Positions 1 through 8,545 of a stretch of DNA of 64,000 bases are shown here, piece after piece. The notes beneath the pieces were generated by a model. That model was not told where the DNA came from. It worked only from the letters and a program-made list of their open reading frames with translations, and did not search any database. Within the stretch, counting starts at the first letter, position 1; each line of letters opens with the position of its first letter. Source of the DNA: Bacillaceae bacterium IKA-2 (GTDB lineage: Bacteria; Bacillota; Bacilli; Bacillales; Anaerobacillaceae); NCBI GenBank assembly GCA_031761875.1, contig CP134492.1:1116001-1180000 (forward strand), in the 5' to 3' direction. The position numbers were made by a program, and so were the translations under genes.

Positions 1-407
1 AGTAAGTTTTCTTTTAGCTTCTCGAAATTAGTTACATCTTGAGCTATTTCAACAGCTGCAATAATTTGGTCCGCGTCCACAATAGGGAGTGTATTATTCA
101 TGGTTGTGATTTTTTTACCTTTATGATTAAAGTAAGTTTGTTTTTGTTTCTTTGTTGTTTTTCTTCCTTCAAGTGCTTGTAATAAACGGCTATCCTGTTT
201 CTTATCAAATAAAAAGATTTCAAAAAGATTTTTATTTAAAACGTCTTCGGAACTCATAGATTCCATTTCCATCTTTTTTTTATTGTAAATGACAGTAAGT
301 CCATTTTTGTCAACAACTTGAATACCAACATCAATTTGATCAAGAATAAATTTATATATTTTATTTAGTTTTTGGAGCGAAACAAGGTCATTTACTTCTT
401 TTTTCAT
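1..407 (-). CDS. rocR: RocR-type sigma-54 activator, N-terminal part (cut by window edge)
   Basis: This is the first ~135 codons of a minus-strand gene that runs off the window. The start ATG (405-407) follows a GGGGGAAA ribosome site. I translated it by hand: it reads as a PAS sensor domain (FILDQIDVGIQVVDKNGL, then EIAQDVTNFEKL) closely resembling the N-terminus of B. subtilis RocR, the arginine/ornithine-responsive enhancer-binding protein that activates sigma-54 promoters of the roc genes. The AAA+ and helix-turn-helix domains lie outside the window. It is divergent from rocA, which has a textbook sigma-54 promoter and an upstream palindrome, so regulation of rocA by this protein is a strong inference. 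Another PAS-type sigma-54 activator such as a BkdR relative is possible but less likely. Confidence 0.85.
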   Translation of the reverse strand, partial: MKKEVNDLVSLQKLNKIYKFILDQIDVGIQVVDKNGLTVIYNKKKMEMESMSSEDVLNKNLFEIFLFDKKQDSRLLQALEGRKTTKKQKQTYFNHKGKKITTMNNTLPIVDADQIIAAVEIAQDVTNFEKLKENL

Positions 408-447
408 TGTATTTCCCCCTTTCATCTCTAATAGTATCCAAATAACG

Positions 448-478
448 ATCAAGGCGCAAACATTATTTGCACCTTGAT
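448..478. promoter_or_regulatory. Probable RocR upstream activating palindrome
   Basis: A 31-bp near-perfect dyad: arms ATCAAGG and CCTTGAT outside, GCAAA and TTTGC inside, centred at 463 about 90 bp upstream of the sigma-54 promoter. Position and symmetry suit an enhancer-binding-protein site. A direct repeat GATGCAAAA follows (476-484 and about 498-506). Assignment to RocR is inference from the adjacent gene. Confidence 0.7.
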
Positions 479-524
479 GCAAAATTCGTCTATTTAGATG
501 CAAAAAAATAATGCTACTGATTTT

Positions 525-538
525 TGTAAGCGCTTTAT
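525..538. promoter_or_regulatory. Candidate CcpA (cre) site upstream of rocA
   Basis: TGTAAGCGCTTTAT matches the cre consensus TGWAARCGYTWNCW at 13 of 14 positions. It lies between the activator palindrome and the -24/-12 promoter, where CcpA binding could interfere with activator looping. No experimental support. Confidence 0.45.
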
Positions 539-555
539 TAAGAGGGTTTTAATGT

Positions 556-571
556 TGGCACGTATCTTGCA
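556..571 (+). promoter_or_regulatory. Sigma-54 (SigL) promoter of rocA
   Basis: TGGCAC-N5-TTGCA is an exact match to the -24/-12 consensus of sigma-54 promoters. It ends 46 bp before the rocA start codon. Confidence 0.93.
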
Positions 572-617
572 TTTTAATAATGTATAAACCAAAAAATCTA
601 TAAGGAGTGGATGAATA

Positions 618-2162
618 ATGGTAGTAGCTTATAAACATGAGCCATTTACAGACTTTACGGTAGAGGAAAATCGTCAAGAATTTGAGGCAGCTTTAAAATT
701 AGTAGAAGCAGAGCTAGGGAAAGAATATCCATTAGTTATAGGTGGAGAAAGAATTACCACTGAGAATAAAATCATTTCTGAAAATCCATCTAATAAAGAA
801 CAACATGTTGGGATTGTCTCTAAAGCAACTCGTGAGTTAGCTGAAAAAGCAATGCAAGTTGCGGACAAGACATTTAATACGTGGAAAAAATGGGATCCAG
901 CCGTACGTGCTGATATTTTATTTAAAGCAGCGGCGATTATTCGCCGTCGCAAGCATGAATTTTCGGCGTATCTTGTCTATGAAGCTGGCAAACCGTGGAA
1001 CGAAGCAGACGCTGATACTGCTGAAGCAATCGATTTCCTAGAATACTACGGTCGCCAAATGGTTGAAATGAAAAAAGGTTATCCAATTGAAAGTCGTAAA
1101 ATTGAAGATACTCGCTTATCGTATATTCCATTAGGTGTAGGTGTCGTTATTTCTCCTTGGAACTTTGCGTTTGCGATTATGGCAGGGATGACTTCGGCAT
1201 CACTCGTTGCAGGAAATACAGTTTTATTAAAGCCGGCAAGTTCAACACCGGTAATCGCCTATAAGTTTTTAGAAGTGCTAGAAGAGGCAGGACTGCCAGC
1301 GGGTGTTGTTAACTTTATCCCAGGAAGTGGAGCAGAAGTTGGTGATTATTTAGTTGATCATCCAAGAACGCGCTTCATTAGTTTTACAGGTTCTAAAGAG
1401 GTTGGTATTCGTATTTATGAGCGCGCAGCGAAAGTTCAACCGGGCCAAATTTGGTTAAAGCGTGTGGTCGCTGAAATGGGTGGAAAAGACACAATTGTTG
1501 TTGATAATAACATCGATACGGACTTTGCAGCAGAAGCGATCGTTCAATCTTCATTTGGATTTTCAGGACAAAAGTGTTCGGCGTGTTCGAGAGCTGTCAT
1601 TCATGAGGATGTCTATGATGAAGTATTAGCTAAGGCAATTGCGCTAACGAAAAAATTAACAGTCGGTGCACCAGTGAATGATACTCGCATGGGACCTGTT
1701 AATGATCAAGCTGCTTTTGATAAAGTCATGAGTTATGTAGAGATTGGTAAAGAAGAAGGACGCTTAGTCACAGGTGGTGAAGGCGATAACTCAAAAGGTT
1801 ACTTCATTCAACCAACAATTATTGCCGATGTCGATGAGAATGCAAGACTAATGAAAGAAGAAATCTTTGGACCCGTCGTTGCATTTTGTAAAGTGAAAGA
1901 TTTTGATCATGCATTAGATGTTGCTAATAACACAGAATTTGGCTTAACGGGTGCTGTAATTACAAACAACCGTACGCATCTCGAAAAAGCACGTGAAGAC
2001 TTCCATGTCGGAAATCTTTACTTTAACCGCGGTTGTACAGGAGCGATCGTTGGATATCATCCATTTGGCGGCTTTAATATGTCAGGGACAGATTCAAAAG
2101 CTGGTGGACCAGATTATCTACTACAATTCACGCAAGGCAAACTAACTTGTGAGCAATTTTAG
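618..2162 (+). CDS. rocA: L-glutamate gamma-semialdehyde (1-pyrroline-5-carboxylate) dehydrogenase
   Basis: 514 aa, the usual length of RocA (B. subtilis 515). It oxidises glutamate semialdehyde/P5C to glutamate with NAD+, the shared last step of proline and arginine catabolism in the cytoplasm. The aldehyde dehydrogenase signature is intact: catalytic Cys320 in [12 protein letters not shown], the glutamate-bearing AEMGGKD segment upstream, and the EEIFGPV motif. The start has a TAAGGAGTGG ribosome site and sits directly behind a sigma-54 promoter. putB follows about 240 bp later on the same strand, giving a proline-to-glutamate pair. Confidence 0.96.
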   Translation: MVVAYKHEPFTDFTVEENRQEFEAALKLVEAELGKEYPLVIGGERITTENKIISENPSNKEQHVGIVSKATRELAEKAMQVADKTFNTWKKWDPAVRADILFKAAAIIRRRKHEFSAYLVYEAGKPWNEADADTAEAIDFLEYYGRQMVEMKKGYPIESRKIEDTRLSYIPLGVGVVISPWNFAFAIMAGMTSASLVAGNTVLLKPASSTPVIAYKFLEVLEEAGLPAGVVNFIPGSGAEVGDYLVDHPRTRFISFTGSKEVGIRIYERAAKVQPGQIWLKRVVAEMGGKDTIVVDNNIDTDFAAEAIVQSSFGFSGQKCSACSRAVIHEDVYDEVLAKAIALTKKLTVGAPVNDTRMGPVNDQAAFDKVMSYVEIGKEEGRLVTGGEGDNSKGYFIQPTIIADVDENARLMKEEIFGPVVAFCKVKDFDHALDVANNTEFGLTGAVITNNRTHLEKAREDFHVGNLYFNRGCTGAIVGYHPFGGFNMSGTDSKAGGPDYLLQFTQGKLTCEQF

Positions 2163-2401
2163 TAATCTCTGTAAATCTAAACACTGATTGAAATTTAGCT
2201 GTAAGGTTTTAAAATAGTAGTTTTAAAGAAGAATAATTTAGCGCAATAAAATCTAAAAAAAAACGATGTGTTTTAATCACAAAATTTATTATTTTCTGAC
2301 ATATTTACTAGAGGGAGTAGAGTAGCTAGGCTTGCTCTCTTTTTAGTAGATAAAAATGCTAGATTACTATGGTTAAAGGGGTTTTTGTGGTGGAGTTAAT
2401 A

Positions 2402-3304
2402 ATGAAAAATTTTTTCCTCTTTTTGTCAAAAAATAAAGTTTTAAAGAAAAGCGCAAGTCGTTGGGGATTCAAAATGGGTGCTTCGCAAGTTGTTGCTGGT
2501 GAAACGATTGAAAGCGCTATCGCCACGATAAAAAACCTAAACGATAAAGGACTTGCTTGTACAGTAGACCACTTAGGAGAGTTTGTCTATAGTAATGAAG
2601 AAGCAATTGAAAGTGCAAATTATTGTATTAAAACATTAGATGCAATTTCAGAATCTGGTGTTAACTGTAACTTATCTCTTAAAATGACTTCGTTAGGTCT
2701 CGATATAAGTAAAGAGCTTTGCTTAGAAAATATGCGGCGAATTCTTGACACTGCAAAGAAAACCAACAATTTTGTCCGTATTGATATGGAGGACTTCGAC
2801 CATTGTCAAATTACGTTAGATATTTTTAATGAGTTATATAAAGAGTACGGTAGTCATATAGGTGCTGCTATCCAGGCATACTTATTCCGTGCAAAAGAAG
2901 ATATTGATAATCTAAAAGGTGTCAATCTTCGCTTGATGAAGGGAGCTTACAAGGAATCTCCAGAAGTTGCTTATCAAGATAAAAAAGAAGTAGATCGTAA
3001 TTATGTAGCGATAATAAAGCAACATTTGTTAAATGGTAGTTATACAGCGATTGCATCCCACGATCACAATGTCATTGCTAAAATTAAAGAATTTTGTAAA
3101 GAAAATGAGATTTCAAGGGATCAATTTGAATTTCAAATGCTATACGGATTTAGAACAGATTTACAAGAAGAGATTGCTAAAGAGGGCTATAAAATGCGGA
3201 TTTATGTACCTTATGGAAATGACTGGTACGGTTACTTCATGAGACGTCTAGCTGAGAGACCACAAAATATTACTTTTGCACTAAGAGGCTTCTTCTCCAA
3301 ATAG
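2402..3304 (+). CDS. putB: Proline dehydrogenase (PutB/FadM type)
   Basis: Monofunctional FAD-dependent proline dehydrogenase, oxidising L-proline to 1-pyrroline-5-carboxylate and feeding RocA upstream. It aligns along its length with B. subtilis PutB (recognised segments: VDHLGEFV, SLKMTSLGLDI, DMED, and the C-terminal YGYFMRRLAERPQN). An upstream ATG at 2369 would add 11 residues, but the ATG at 2402 has a GGTGGAG ribosome site at good spacing and gives the family N-terminus MKNFFLFLSKN, so I use 2402 (300 aa). A cre-like sequence lies inside the gene at 2509-2522. It may be cotranscribed with rocA; no separate promoter was recognised. Confidence 0.94.
   Translation: MKNFFLFLSKNKVLKKSASRWGFKMGASQVVAGETIESAIATIKNLNDKGLACTVDHLGEFVYSNEEAIESANYCIKTLDAISESGVNCNLSLKMTSLGLDISKELCLENMRRILDTAKKTNNFVRIDMEDFDHCQITLDIFNELYKEYGSHIGAAIQAYLFRAKEDIDNLKGVNLRLMKGAYKESPEVAYQDKKEVDRNYVAIIKQHLLNGSYTAIASHDHNVIAKIKEFCKENEISRDQFEFQMLYGFRTDLQEEIAKEGYKMRIYVPYGNDWYGYFMRRLAERPQNITFALRGFFSK
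2509..2522. promoter_or_regulatory. Intragenic cre-like site in putB
   Basis: TGAAAGCGCTATCG matches the cre consensus at 13 of 14 positions, about 107 bp into putB, where CcpA can act as a roadblock. It could also be chance coding sequence. Confidence 0.3.
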
Positions 3305-3420
3305 GGTACGACATTGAGAGATACCAAATTCACGACAAAAGGGTTTAGAGGAGAGCGATAATGAAAAGGGAAATCTTAATTATTGTTTGAAGTTAATCAT
3401 AAAACATTCATATAAACAAA

Positions 3421-3455
3421 AAAACACATTCGAATCGAGAATGTGTTTTAATTTT
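3421..3455. terminator. Bidirectional terminator, putB / methyltransferase
   Basis: Perfect 11-bp stem AAAACACATTC / GAATGTGTTTT with a 7-nt loop, A-rich before and T-rich after, between convergent genes. Confidence 0.88.
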
Positions 3456-3469
3456 AAAAAATAAAAAAA

Positions 3470-4183
3470 CTATTTTTGAGAACGAAAAACACGATAACCT
3501 AACTTTTCTTTATATCTTTGTAACATTTCACCATGAGATACAAAAATTTTAAAAAGGTCGGGATCTATAAAGTTAGAGGGATCATTTTCTTCTATAACAG
3601 GATGGTTTTTATTGATTACTTGATCATCATCATCAGTTAAAACTTGTGAAAAATCAGCATTTAGGAAATGTGTCTTCCATTCATCAATTGAGAAAACATT
3701 TTTAACTCCATAAAAGTTTTGTATTTCTTTTTTTTCAGTAAGTGTAAGCGTTTCTTTAGCGACCATTTCAATTGCAATAAGTCGGCCCCCTTGTTTTAGT
3801 ACTCGCTTAAACTCAGGCAATGAGTAAATAGGATCTGTAAAGACTACCACTGACTCGGCGAAAATGTAATCAAAAGACTCATCTGCCAAAGAGAGCTTCT
3901 CAGCATTACCTTTAAGAACATTAATAGCGACCTTTTCCCTTGCAAAGCGCTTTCTAGCTTTTTCCACCATCGTAGAATGAGCGTCAAGAGCAGTAACATT
4001 ACACTTGTATTTTTTAGCTAAAAAAGCTGCCGTTTGTCCTGTTCCACAACCGATATCCAGAACATTCATTTCTGAGCTAATTTTTTCAGCTGCTGTGATT
4101 TTTTTTGTTAATCTCGAGCCACCAGGATGTGCACTGCTAATACCTAAATATGCAAGCATATCTGTATAATTCAGCTTTTTCAT
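3470..4183 (-). CDS. Class I SAM-dependent methyltransferase
   Basis: 237 aa. The Rossmann methyltransferase core is visible: motif I VLDIGCGTGQTAAFLA (about residues 41-56), an acidic residue after beta-2 (VTALDAHS), and motif IV-like SFDYIFAESVVVF. This is the UbiE/Methyltransf_11 style. The substrate is not evident. It sits alone between two convergent/divergent units, so context does not help. The C-terminus holds an acidic stretch (TDDDDQV). ATG start after an AGGGGCTCC leader. Confidence 0.85.
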   Translation of the reverse strand: MKKLNYTDMLAYLGISSAHPGGSRLTKKITAAEKISSEMNVLDIGCGTGQTAAFLAKKYKCNVTALDAHSTMVEKARKRFAREKVAINVLKGNAEKLSLADESFDYIFAESVVVFTDPIYSLPEFKRVLKQGGRLIAIEMVAKETLTLTEKKEIQNFYGVKNVFSIDEWKTHFLNADFSQVLTDDDDQVINKNHPVIEENDPSNFIDPDLFKIFVSHGEMLQRYKEKLGYRVFRSQK

Positions 4184-4350
4184 TATTATTTGGAGCCCCT
4201 TTCAAATTGTTTTCATACTATCAAATACATAAAAAATTATCGGAAACAATGGATTACACACACTGTATTTGGTGGCTAGCATGGTTTCTTTAATAATGTA
4301 TGCAAAATCAAACAAAAACGAAGCGAAAGTTATAGAAACGTGAGAGTTTC

Positions 4351-5382
4351 TTATTCACCTACCAAAGTCGTGTAAATACGCATAGCAACTGTTTTGTCAT
4401 TGGTTCCTTGTACGAGCATGCGTCCATTACTGAATAAGGAAAGCTGGTATTCTTCATATGTAAGTCTTAATAAGTAAGGATTTTGGATAACTTTACCGAG
4501 TTTTGACCAATTATGATAAAAATAACTAAGGTCAATTGTTTTAGACGATGAAGGTATAATTTGAATCGCGTTTCTTCCACATAACGAAGAAACAAGCTGT
4601 CCTGTTAGCTCATTAGTTAAAAATTGAAATTCTCGTTTTTGACAACATATACAAGTTTCATTTAGTGATAGTTGGAATGGGAAGAGGTCAAAGTCATTTT
4701 TCCATACATCTAGTTGAATCATTTCTTCTCTTATCGAAGATTTATCTTCTATTAAAATCTTTAGAGCTTCGGTAGCTTGGTATGAAGCGACAATGTAAAC
4801 AGCAGTACTAAGCACTCCAACTGTATCACAAGTTTCCCCATGGCCACTTTCTAACTCAGGAAATAAACAACGGAAGCAAGGGGTTTTATTAGGGATAATT
4901 GTAGTCGTCATTCCTCTAGATTTAACTACCCCGCCGTAAATCCAAGGAATGCTATGCTTAATACTTACATCATTGATAAGAAATCGTGTCATCATATTAT
5001 CTGTACCATCTAAAATCAAATCGGACCCTTTTATAAGCGTTTCAATATTGCTGGGATCGACATTTTCAATTAGTGCAATTACCTTTACTTTAGAATTAAT
5101 GGTCGCTAACTTTTCGGCGGCAGCAATCGCCTTTGGTGTCTGATTCCGGGCATCGGCTTCGTCAAAAAGCATTTGGCGCTGCAAGTTACTTTCTTCTACA
5201 AAATCTCGATCTATTAATCTTACTTCGCCAACGCCACTGCGGACTAGGTGATTAGCCATTGTTGTCCCTAAAGCACCAATGCCAATAATCGTGACTACCT
5301 TTTGTTCAAGCTTTGCTTGACTAATCTCCCCATCTGGCCAAAATAAAATTTGTCGTGAATATTTGTTGTTTATTTTGTCCAT
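4351..5382 (-). CDS. MoeB/ThiF-family adenylyltransferase (E1-like)
   Basis: 343 aa. An E1-like enzyme that adenylates the C-terminal Gly-Gly of a ubiquitin-fold sulfur carrier. Seen: nucleotide-binding GIGALGTTMANHL near residue 35, DRDFVEESNLQRQ, DGTDNMMTR, and two Cys-X2-Cys pairs (CFRC, CICC) typical of the structural zinc site. The C-terminal ~90 residues (ending LFSNGRMLVQGTNDKTVAMRIY) resemble the extra domain of Bacillus MoeB/ThiF. It is divergent from an aldehyde:ferredoxin oxidoreductase gene, with a MoaD-like gene on the far side of that gene, so it probably activates that MoaD for pterin cofactor (W/Mo) synthesis. ThiF in thiamine synthesis is the alternative, but no thi genes are nearby. 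Confidence 0.88.
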   Translation of the reverse strand: MDKINNKYSRQILFWPDGEISQAKLEQKVVTIIGIGALGTTMANHLVRSGVGEVRLIDRDFVEESNLQRQMLFDEADARNQTPKAIAAAEKLATINSKVKVIALIENVDPSNIETLIKGSDLILDGTDNMMTRFLINDVSIKHSIPWIYGGVVKSRGMTTTIIPNKTPCFRCLFPELESGHGETCDTVGVLSTAVYIVASYQATEALKILIEDKSSIREEMIQLDVWKNDFDLFPFQLSLNETCICCQKREFQFLTNELTGQLVSSLCGRNAIQIIPSSSKTIDLSYFYHNWSKLGKVIQNPYLLRLTYEEYQLSLFSNGRMLVQGTNDKTVAMRIYTTLVGE

Positions 5383-5625
5383 ATATCTCTCTCCCTTGGA
5401 GGTCTATTTTCAATAACAAGTAGTATATAAAGAGTACAGCTATTATTTAGTTTAGCTCATGAAATTTGTAAATAAAAGAGGAATTATCAAATATTTGGAG
5501 AAGTATTTTAATGAGTGAATTTCATAATGTAGATTCTGTGCCAATAGGCAGCTTGATGTGGCTTTTTATTAGTATTATGAAATTGATTCTAGTAGGTAAA
5601 ATAAAAAATAGGGAGGAATTTTTGC

Positions 5626-7449
5626 ATGAATTTAGGTGGATATCGTAATCATGAAGCTTGGGTAAACTTAACCGATGGAGCAATAGAGTACCGCAAACTT
5701 AACGAAGCAGATGCTGTGAAATATGTAGGAGCGCGGGGACTAGGCGTAAAGTACATGGTCGACAACAAAATTTACAATGCCGAACCATTTTCACCGGAAA
5801 ATATGCTAGCAGTTATGACTGGACCTTTAACAGGAACAAGAATTGTGATGAGTGGACGTCTTTGCACAGTGACGCGGTCTCCGTTGACTGGGACTGTCAC
5901 AGATTCTCATATGGGGGGCTGGACAGCGGCGAGACTGAAGTGGGCAGGTTTTGATAATTTAATCTTTACTGGCAAAAGTGATTTCCCAGTTTACTTATAC
6001 GTTGAAGATGGAAAAGTAGAATTAAAGGATGCCTCAACTTTGTGGGGTAAAACGACGCGAGAAACGATAAAAGTATTACAAGACCTTTATGGAGAAAAAG
6101 ATACAAGTGTTATGGCAATAGGGCAGGGTGGAGAAAATAAAGTTCTCTACGCTGGTTGGATGAATGAAGATGATCGTGCTTCAGGACGTGGGGGAACAGG
6201 TGCTGTTGCTGGATCAAAAAATTTAAAAGCGATTGTCATTAAAGCAACGCAAAAAGGTAATATGCCGCAACCTGCATTACCAGATAAGTACCCGGCCGCA
6301 ATTAAGAGTGGGTTGACAGCTATTAACGAAGGAGCCTTAACTGCACCTAATAAAGGCGGTTTATCGGTTTATGGTACAAACGTATTAATGAACATTATGA
6401 ATGAAGTCGGAGCACTTCCTTACAAAAACTCTCAAGAAACATATTTTGAGGGAGCAGATGACATTAGTGGTGAAGCAATTAATGCTGAGATTTTAGTTGG
6501 TGAGCCAACTTGCCATGCCTGTCCGGTCGCTTGTAAGAAAGAAGTCGAAGTGAAAGAGGGAAAATATAAGACAAGAACAGAAAGTTTTGAATATGAATCA
6601 GCTTGGGCGCTAGGCGGTAACTGTGGAACGTCGAATAAAGAAGCGATTGCCTATTTAATTAACCAGTGTAATGATTATGGAATTGATACCATTGAATTAG
6701 GGAACACATTCTCGATGGCAATGGAAGCATCTGAAAAGGGCTTAATTGAAGAGAAACTCGAGTGGGGTGATGTCGACACGATGATCGCTTTGGTTGAAAA
6801 AATTGTCCAACGCGAGGGAATTGGCAACATTTTAGCAGATGGACCAGGTAGAGCAGCCGCGAAATTTGGAAATGCAGATCTTGCAATGGTTGTTAAAAAT
6901 CAATCTATTCCGGCTTATGACCCGCGTGGTGTACAAGGAATTGGTTTAGCGTACGCAACAAGTAACCGCGGTGCATGTCATTTACGTGGGTATACAATTG
7001 CAGCTGAAATTGCTGGTATTCCAGAGGCTGTTGATCGTCTTACGGTTGAAGGCAAAGGAAATCTACTAAAAATATTCCAGGATCTTCATGCCTTCTCGGA
7101 TTCTCTTGATCTATGTAAATTTTCGTCATTCTCTGAAAATGCGGATATCTATGCCGAGCAATATTCAGCAGTTGTTGGTATTGAATTAACCGGTGATGAT
7201 ATTATGAAGATCGGTGAGCGAGTTTATAATCTTGAACGCTACTTCAATAATCAAGCTGGGTTTGACGGCAAGGATGATACACTACCAAAACGTTTCTTAA
7301 CAGAGCCTGCAACTGGTAATTCAGCTGGCGAACTGAGTCACTTACCAGAAATGCTAAAAGAATACTATGAAGTTAGAGGCTGGCAGGACGGAGTAGTCAC
7401 AAAAGAAAAGCTAAAAGAACTTGAAATTGAAGTTAGTGTAGGAGCATAA
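5626..7449 (+). CDS. aor: Aldehyde:ferredoxin oxidoreductase (tungsto/molybdopterin enzyme)
   Basis: 607 aa, full length for the AOR family (about 605). Oxidises aldehydes to carboxylates with ferredoxin, or runs in reverse, using a bis-pterin tungsten (or Mo) centre and one [4Fe-4S] cluster. Cluster ligands are Cys296, Cys299 and Cys303 (CHACPVAC) and a distal Cys497 (DLCKF), at almost the spacing known for the Pyrococcus enzyme. Pterin-binding signatures include TGPLTGT, SHMGGW and DDRASGRGGTGAV. Strong GGGAGGAA ribosome site nine bases before ATG. AOR genes are uncommon in Bacillaceae. Here the gene is flanked by MoaD-like and MoeB-like genes, and a ferredoxin-dependent 2-oxoacid oxidoreductase operon lies 32 kb away, which could supply or use the same ferredoxin and acyl/aldehyde pool. 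Confidence 0.95.
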   Translation: MNLGGYRNHEAWVNLTDGAIEYRKLNEADAVKYVGARGLGVKYMVDNKIYNAEPFSPENMLAVMTGPLTGTRIVMSGRLCTVTRSPLTGTVTDSHMGGWTAARLKWAGFDNLIFTGKSDFPVYLYVEDGKVELKDASTLWGKTTRETIKVLQDLYGEKDTSVMAIGQGGENKVLYAGWMNEDDRASGRGGTGAVAGSKNLKAIVIKATQKGNMPQPALPDKYPAAIKSGLTAINEGALTAPNKGGLSVYGTNVLMNIMNEVGALPYKNSQETYFEGADDISGEAINAEILVGEPTCHACPVACKKEVEVKEGKYKTRTESFEYESAWALGGNCGTSNKEAIAYLINQCNDYGIDTIELGNTFSMAMEASEKGLIEEKLEWGDVDTMIALVEKIVQREGIGNILADGPGRAAAKFGNADLAMVVKNQSIPAYDPRGVQGIGLAYATSNRGACHLRGYTIAAEIAGIPEAVDRLTVEGKGNLLKIFQDLHAFSDSLDLCKFSSFSENADIYAEQYSAVVGIELTGDDIMKIGERVYNLERYFNNQAGFDGKDDTLPKRFLTEPATGNSAGELSHLPEMLKEYYEVRGWQDGVVTKEKLKELEIEVSVGA

Positions 7450-7450
7450 C

Positions 7451-7489
7451 AAAAAAGAAGTCTTATCCAAATGATAAGACTTCTTTTTT
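7451..7489. terminator. Bidirectional terminator between aor and the moaD-like pair
   Basis: 17-bp perfect stem (AAAAAAGAAGTCTTATC and its complement) with a 5-nt loop; convergent genes on both sides. Confidence 0.93.
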
Positions 7490-7504
7490 GATTTGCTATA
7501 AGGG

Positions 7505-7777
7505 TTAGCCGCCAGCACGAAATGTTTTTTTACGAAAGTTTTTTAAAACAGTTTCTAAAATTTGTTTATCACTAGCGATAAATCGCAAGTGAACTTTCGG
7601 AATAAGAGAGTGAAACATCTGAAAACTATCTTCCGCGGAAACATGACAAGACCAATCATCACATTTTACGATCAATTCAGGAGAGTTTTTAGTTTCGGAT
7701 ACAGCTCCTAGTTGCTGTAAGTAGATTATGATTTCCTTACGTGCAATTCCTCTGATTTCTAATTTTTCCTCATTCAT
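7505..7777 (-). CDS. Small Gly-Gly-ended protein, resembles the MoaD-related C-terminal domain
   Basis: 90 aa. It starts one base after the stop of the upstream moaD-like gene (TAA then ATG), so the two are one transcript. Its opening RGIARKEIIIYLQQLG and its closing FRKKTFRAGG recall the domain fused to the C-terminus of some archaeal/Thermus MoaD proteins; here it is a free-standing gene. That identification is from memory of the family and is moderate. The terminal Gly-Gly is like that of ubiquitin-fold sulfur carriers, which is striking beside a genuine MoaD and an E1-like enzyme. One alternative is an unrelated AOR-cofactor accessory protein. Confidence 0.6.
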   Translation of the reverse strand: MNEEKLEIRGIARKEIIIYLQQLGAVSETKNSPELIVKCDDWSCHVSAEDSFQMFHSLIPKVHLRFIASDKQILETVLKNFRKKTFRAGG

Positions 7778-8053
7778 TTATCCACCTGCCACTGGAGGGA
7801 ATAAGGCAATTTGATCTGTTGCAAGTACAGGTGTGGATAAGCCATTTAAATGAATAATATTTCTACCGTTTATAAAAACATGAACTAGTGGCTTTACCTG
7901 TTTCTCTTTTGTAAAAAGCTCGTCATTCATTAGTGGGAATTGTTCAATCAATTCGTTTAAGAGAGACAAAATTGGTTGTCCTTCTTCGACTGTGAGCGTC
8001 ACTGTCTTGGCACCGCAGATCTCACGAAAGTTTGCAAACACTTTAATTAACAT
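7778..8053 (-). CDS. moaD: MoaD/ThiS-family sulfur carrier protein
   Basis: 91 aa, ubiquitin-like beta-grasp protein ending in VAGG, the diglycine that is adenylated and thiocarboxylated to donate sulfur for molybdopterin synthesis. Recognisable family pattern: MLIKVFANFREICGAKTV at the start, VNGRNI-type segment (HVFINGRNI) in the middle, DQIALFPPVAGG at the end. AAAGGGGTGA ribosome site. First gene of a two-gene minus-strand unit converging on aor. No moaE is in the window, so a role dedicated to the AOR cofactor is inference from position. Confidence 0.88.
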   Translation of the reverse strand: MLIKVFANFREICGAKTVTLTVEEGQPILSLLNELIEQFPLMNDELFTKEKQVKPLVHVFINGRNIIHLNGLSTPVLATDQIALFPPVAGG

Positions 8054-8149
8054 TCAATCACCCCTTTGTTTTTATTATCATAGAGATAGATATATTTGAC
8101 AAGTGAAACACTCGAAAAAGCGTCGTGTTTAAGCATTTTACTTTCTTGT

Positions 8150-8400
8150 TGTCAAAGTTGCCAAGGTGCCTAGCCGCTCGAGGTCACTTCACCCAATTAC
8201 ATGTAGCCAAAAAGCGGGCTACATGTAATTGGCCTCCAGTGCTTGTCGCGACTGACCAAGGCGCTTGCGCTTTTCTTTGTCTAGCTCCAGGCGCCATCGG
8301 CTCGAACACTTCAGTCCTGTACTTGCGGTCTAAGGGATGACCGCTGCGTACAGGCCTTCCAGTGTTTTTCACCGATAGGCGGGCGCCTTGCGCTTTTCTT
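8150..8400 (+). repeat. Family A mosaic palindromic repeat, two copies in tandem
   Basis: This fills most of the 8054-8545 gene-free gap. Copy 1 (about 8158-8277) holds a perfect 16-bp inverted repeat (8193-8208 with 8217-8232) and ends GCGCTTGCGCTTTTCTTT. Copy 2 (8279-8400) opens GTCTAGCTCCAGGCGCCATCGG, holds a second inverted repeat (8316-8330 with 8339-8354, GCGGTC/GACCGC core) and ends GGGCGCCTTGCGCTTTTCTT. Related copies are at 10203, 22796, 37251, 57921 and 60187. The reading frames that cross it are artefacts of the palindromes. Confidence 0.85.
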
Positions 8401-8441
8401 ATTATCTAGAATTTTCTATTTAATTTAAATTTTTAGATAAT
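8401..8441. other. AT-rich inverted repeat upstream of cimA
   Basis: ATTATCTA and TAGATAAT, 25 bases apart, immediately after the family A repeat. An extended -10-like TGGTATACT follows at 8466-8474 and may be the cimA promoter; no good -35. No T-box signature is seen. Confidence 0.35.
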
Positions 8442-8545
8442 ATAATAGAATTAGTAATTGAGCTATGGTATACTTTGATGCATTATTAGCTTGTAATTCA
8501 AGTGAAAAAATTAAAAATTAACCTAATCGCATTGGAGGGGTTCCC

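Noticed and set aside
3740-3756. cre-like TGTAAGCGTTTC in the methyltransferase gene
   Set aside because: Deep in a coding region, far from its start and with no promoter; probably chance.
8125-8372. Two overlapping reading frames on opposite strands
   Set aside because: Both lie wholly in family A palindromes, have no ribosome site and no family resemblance.
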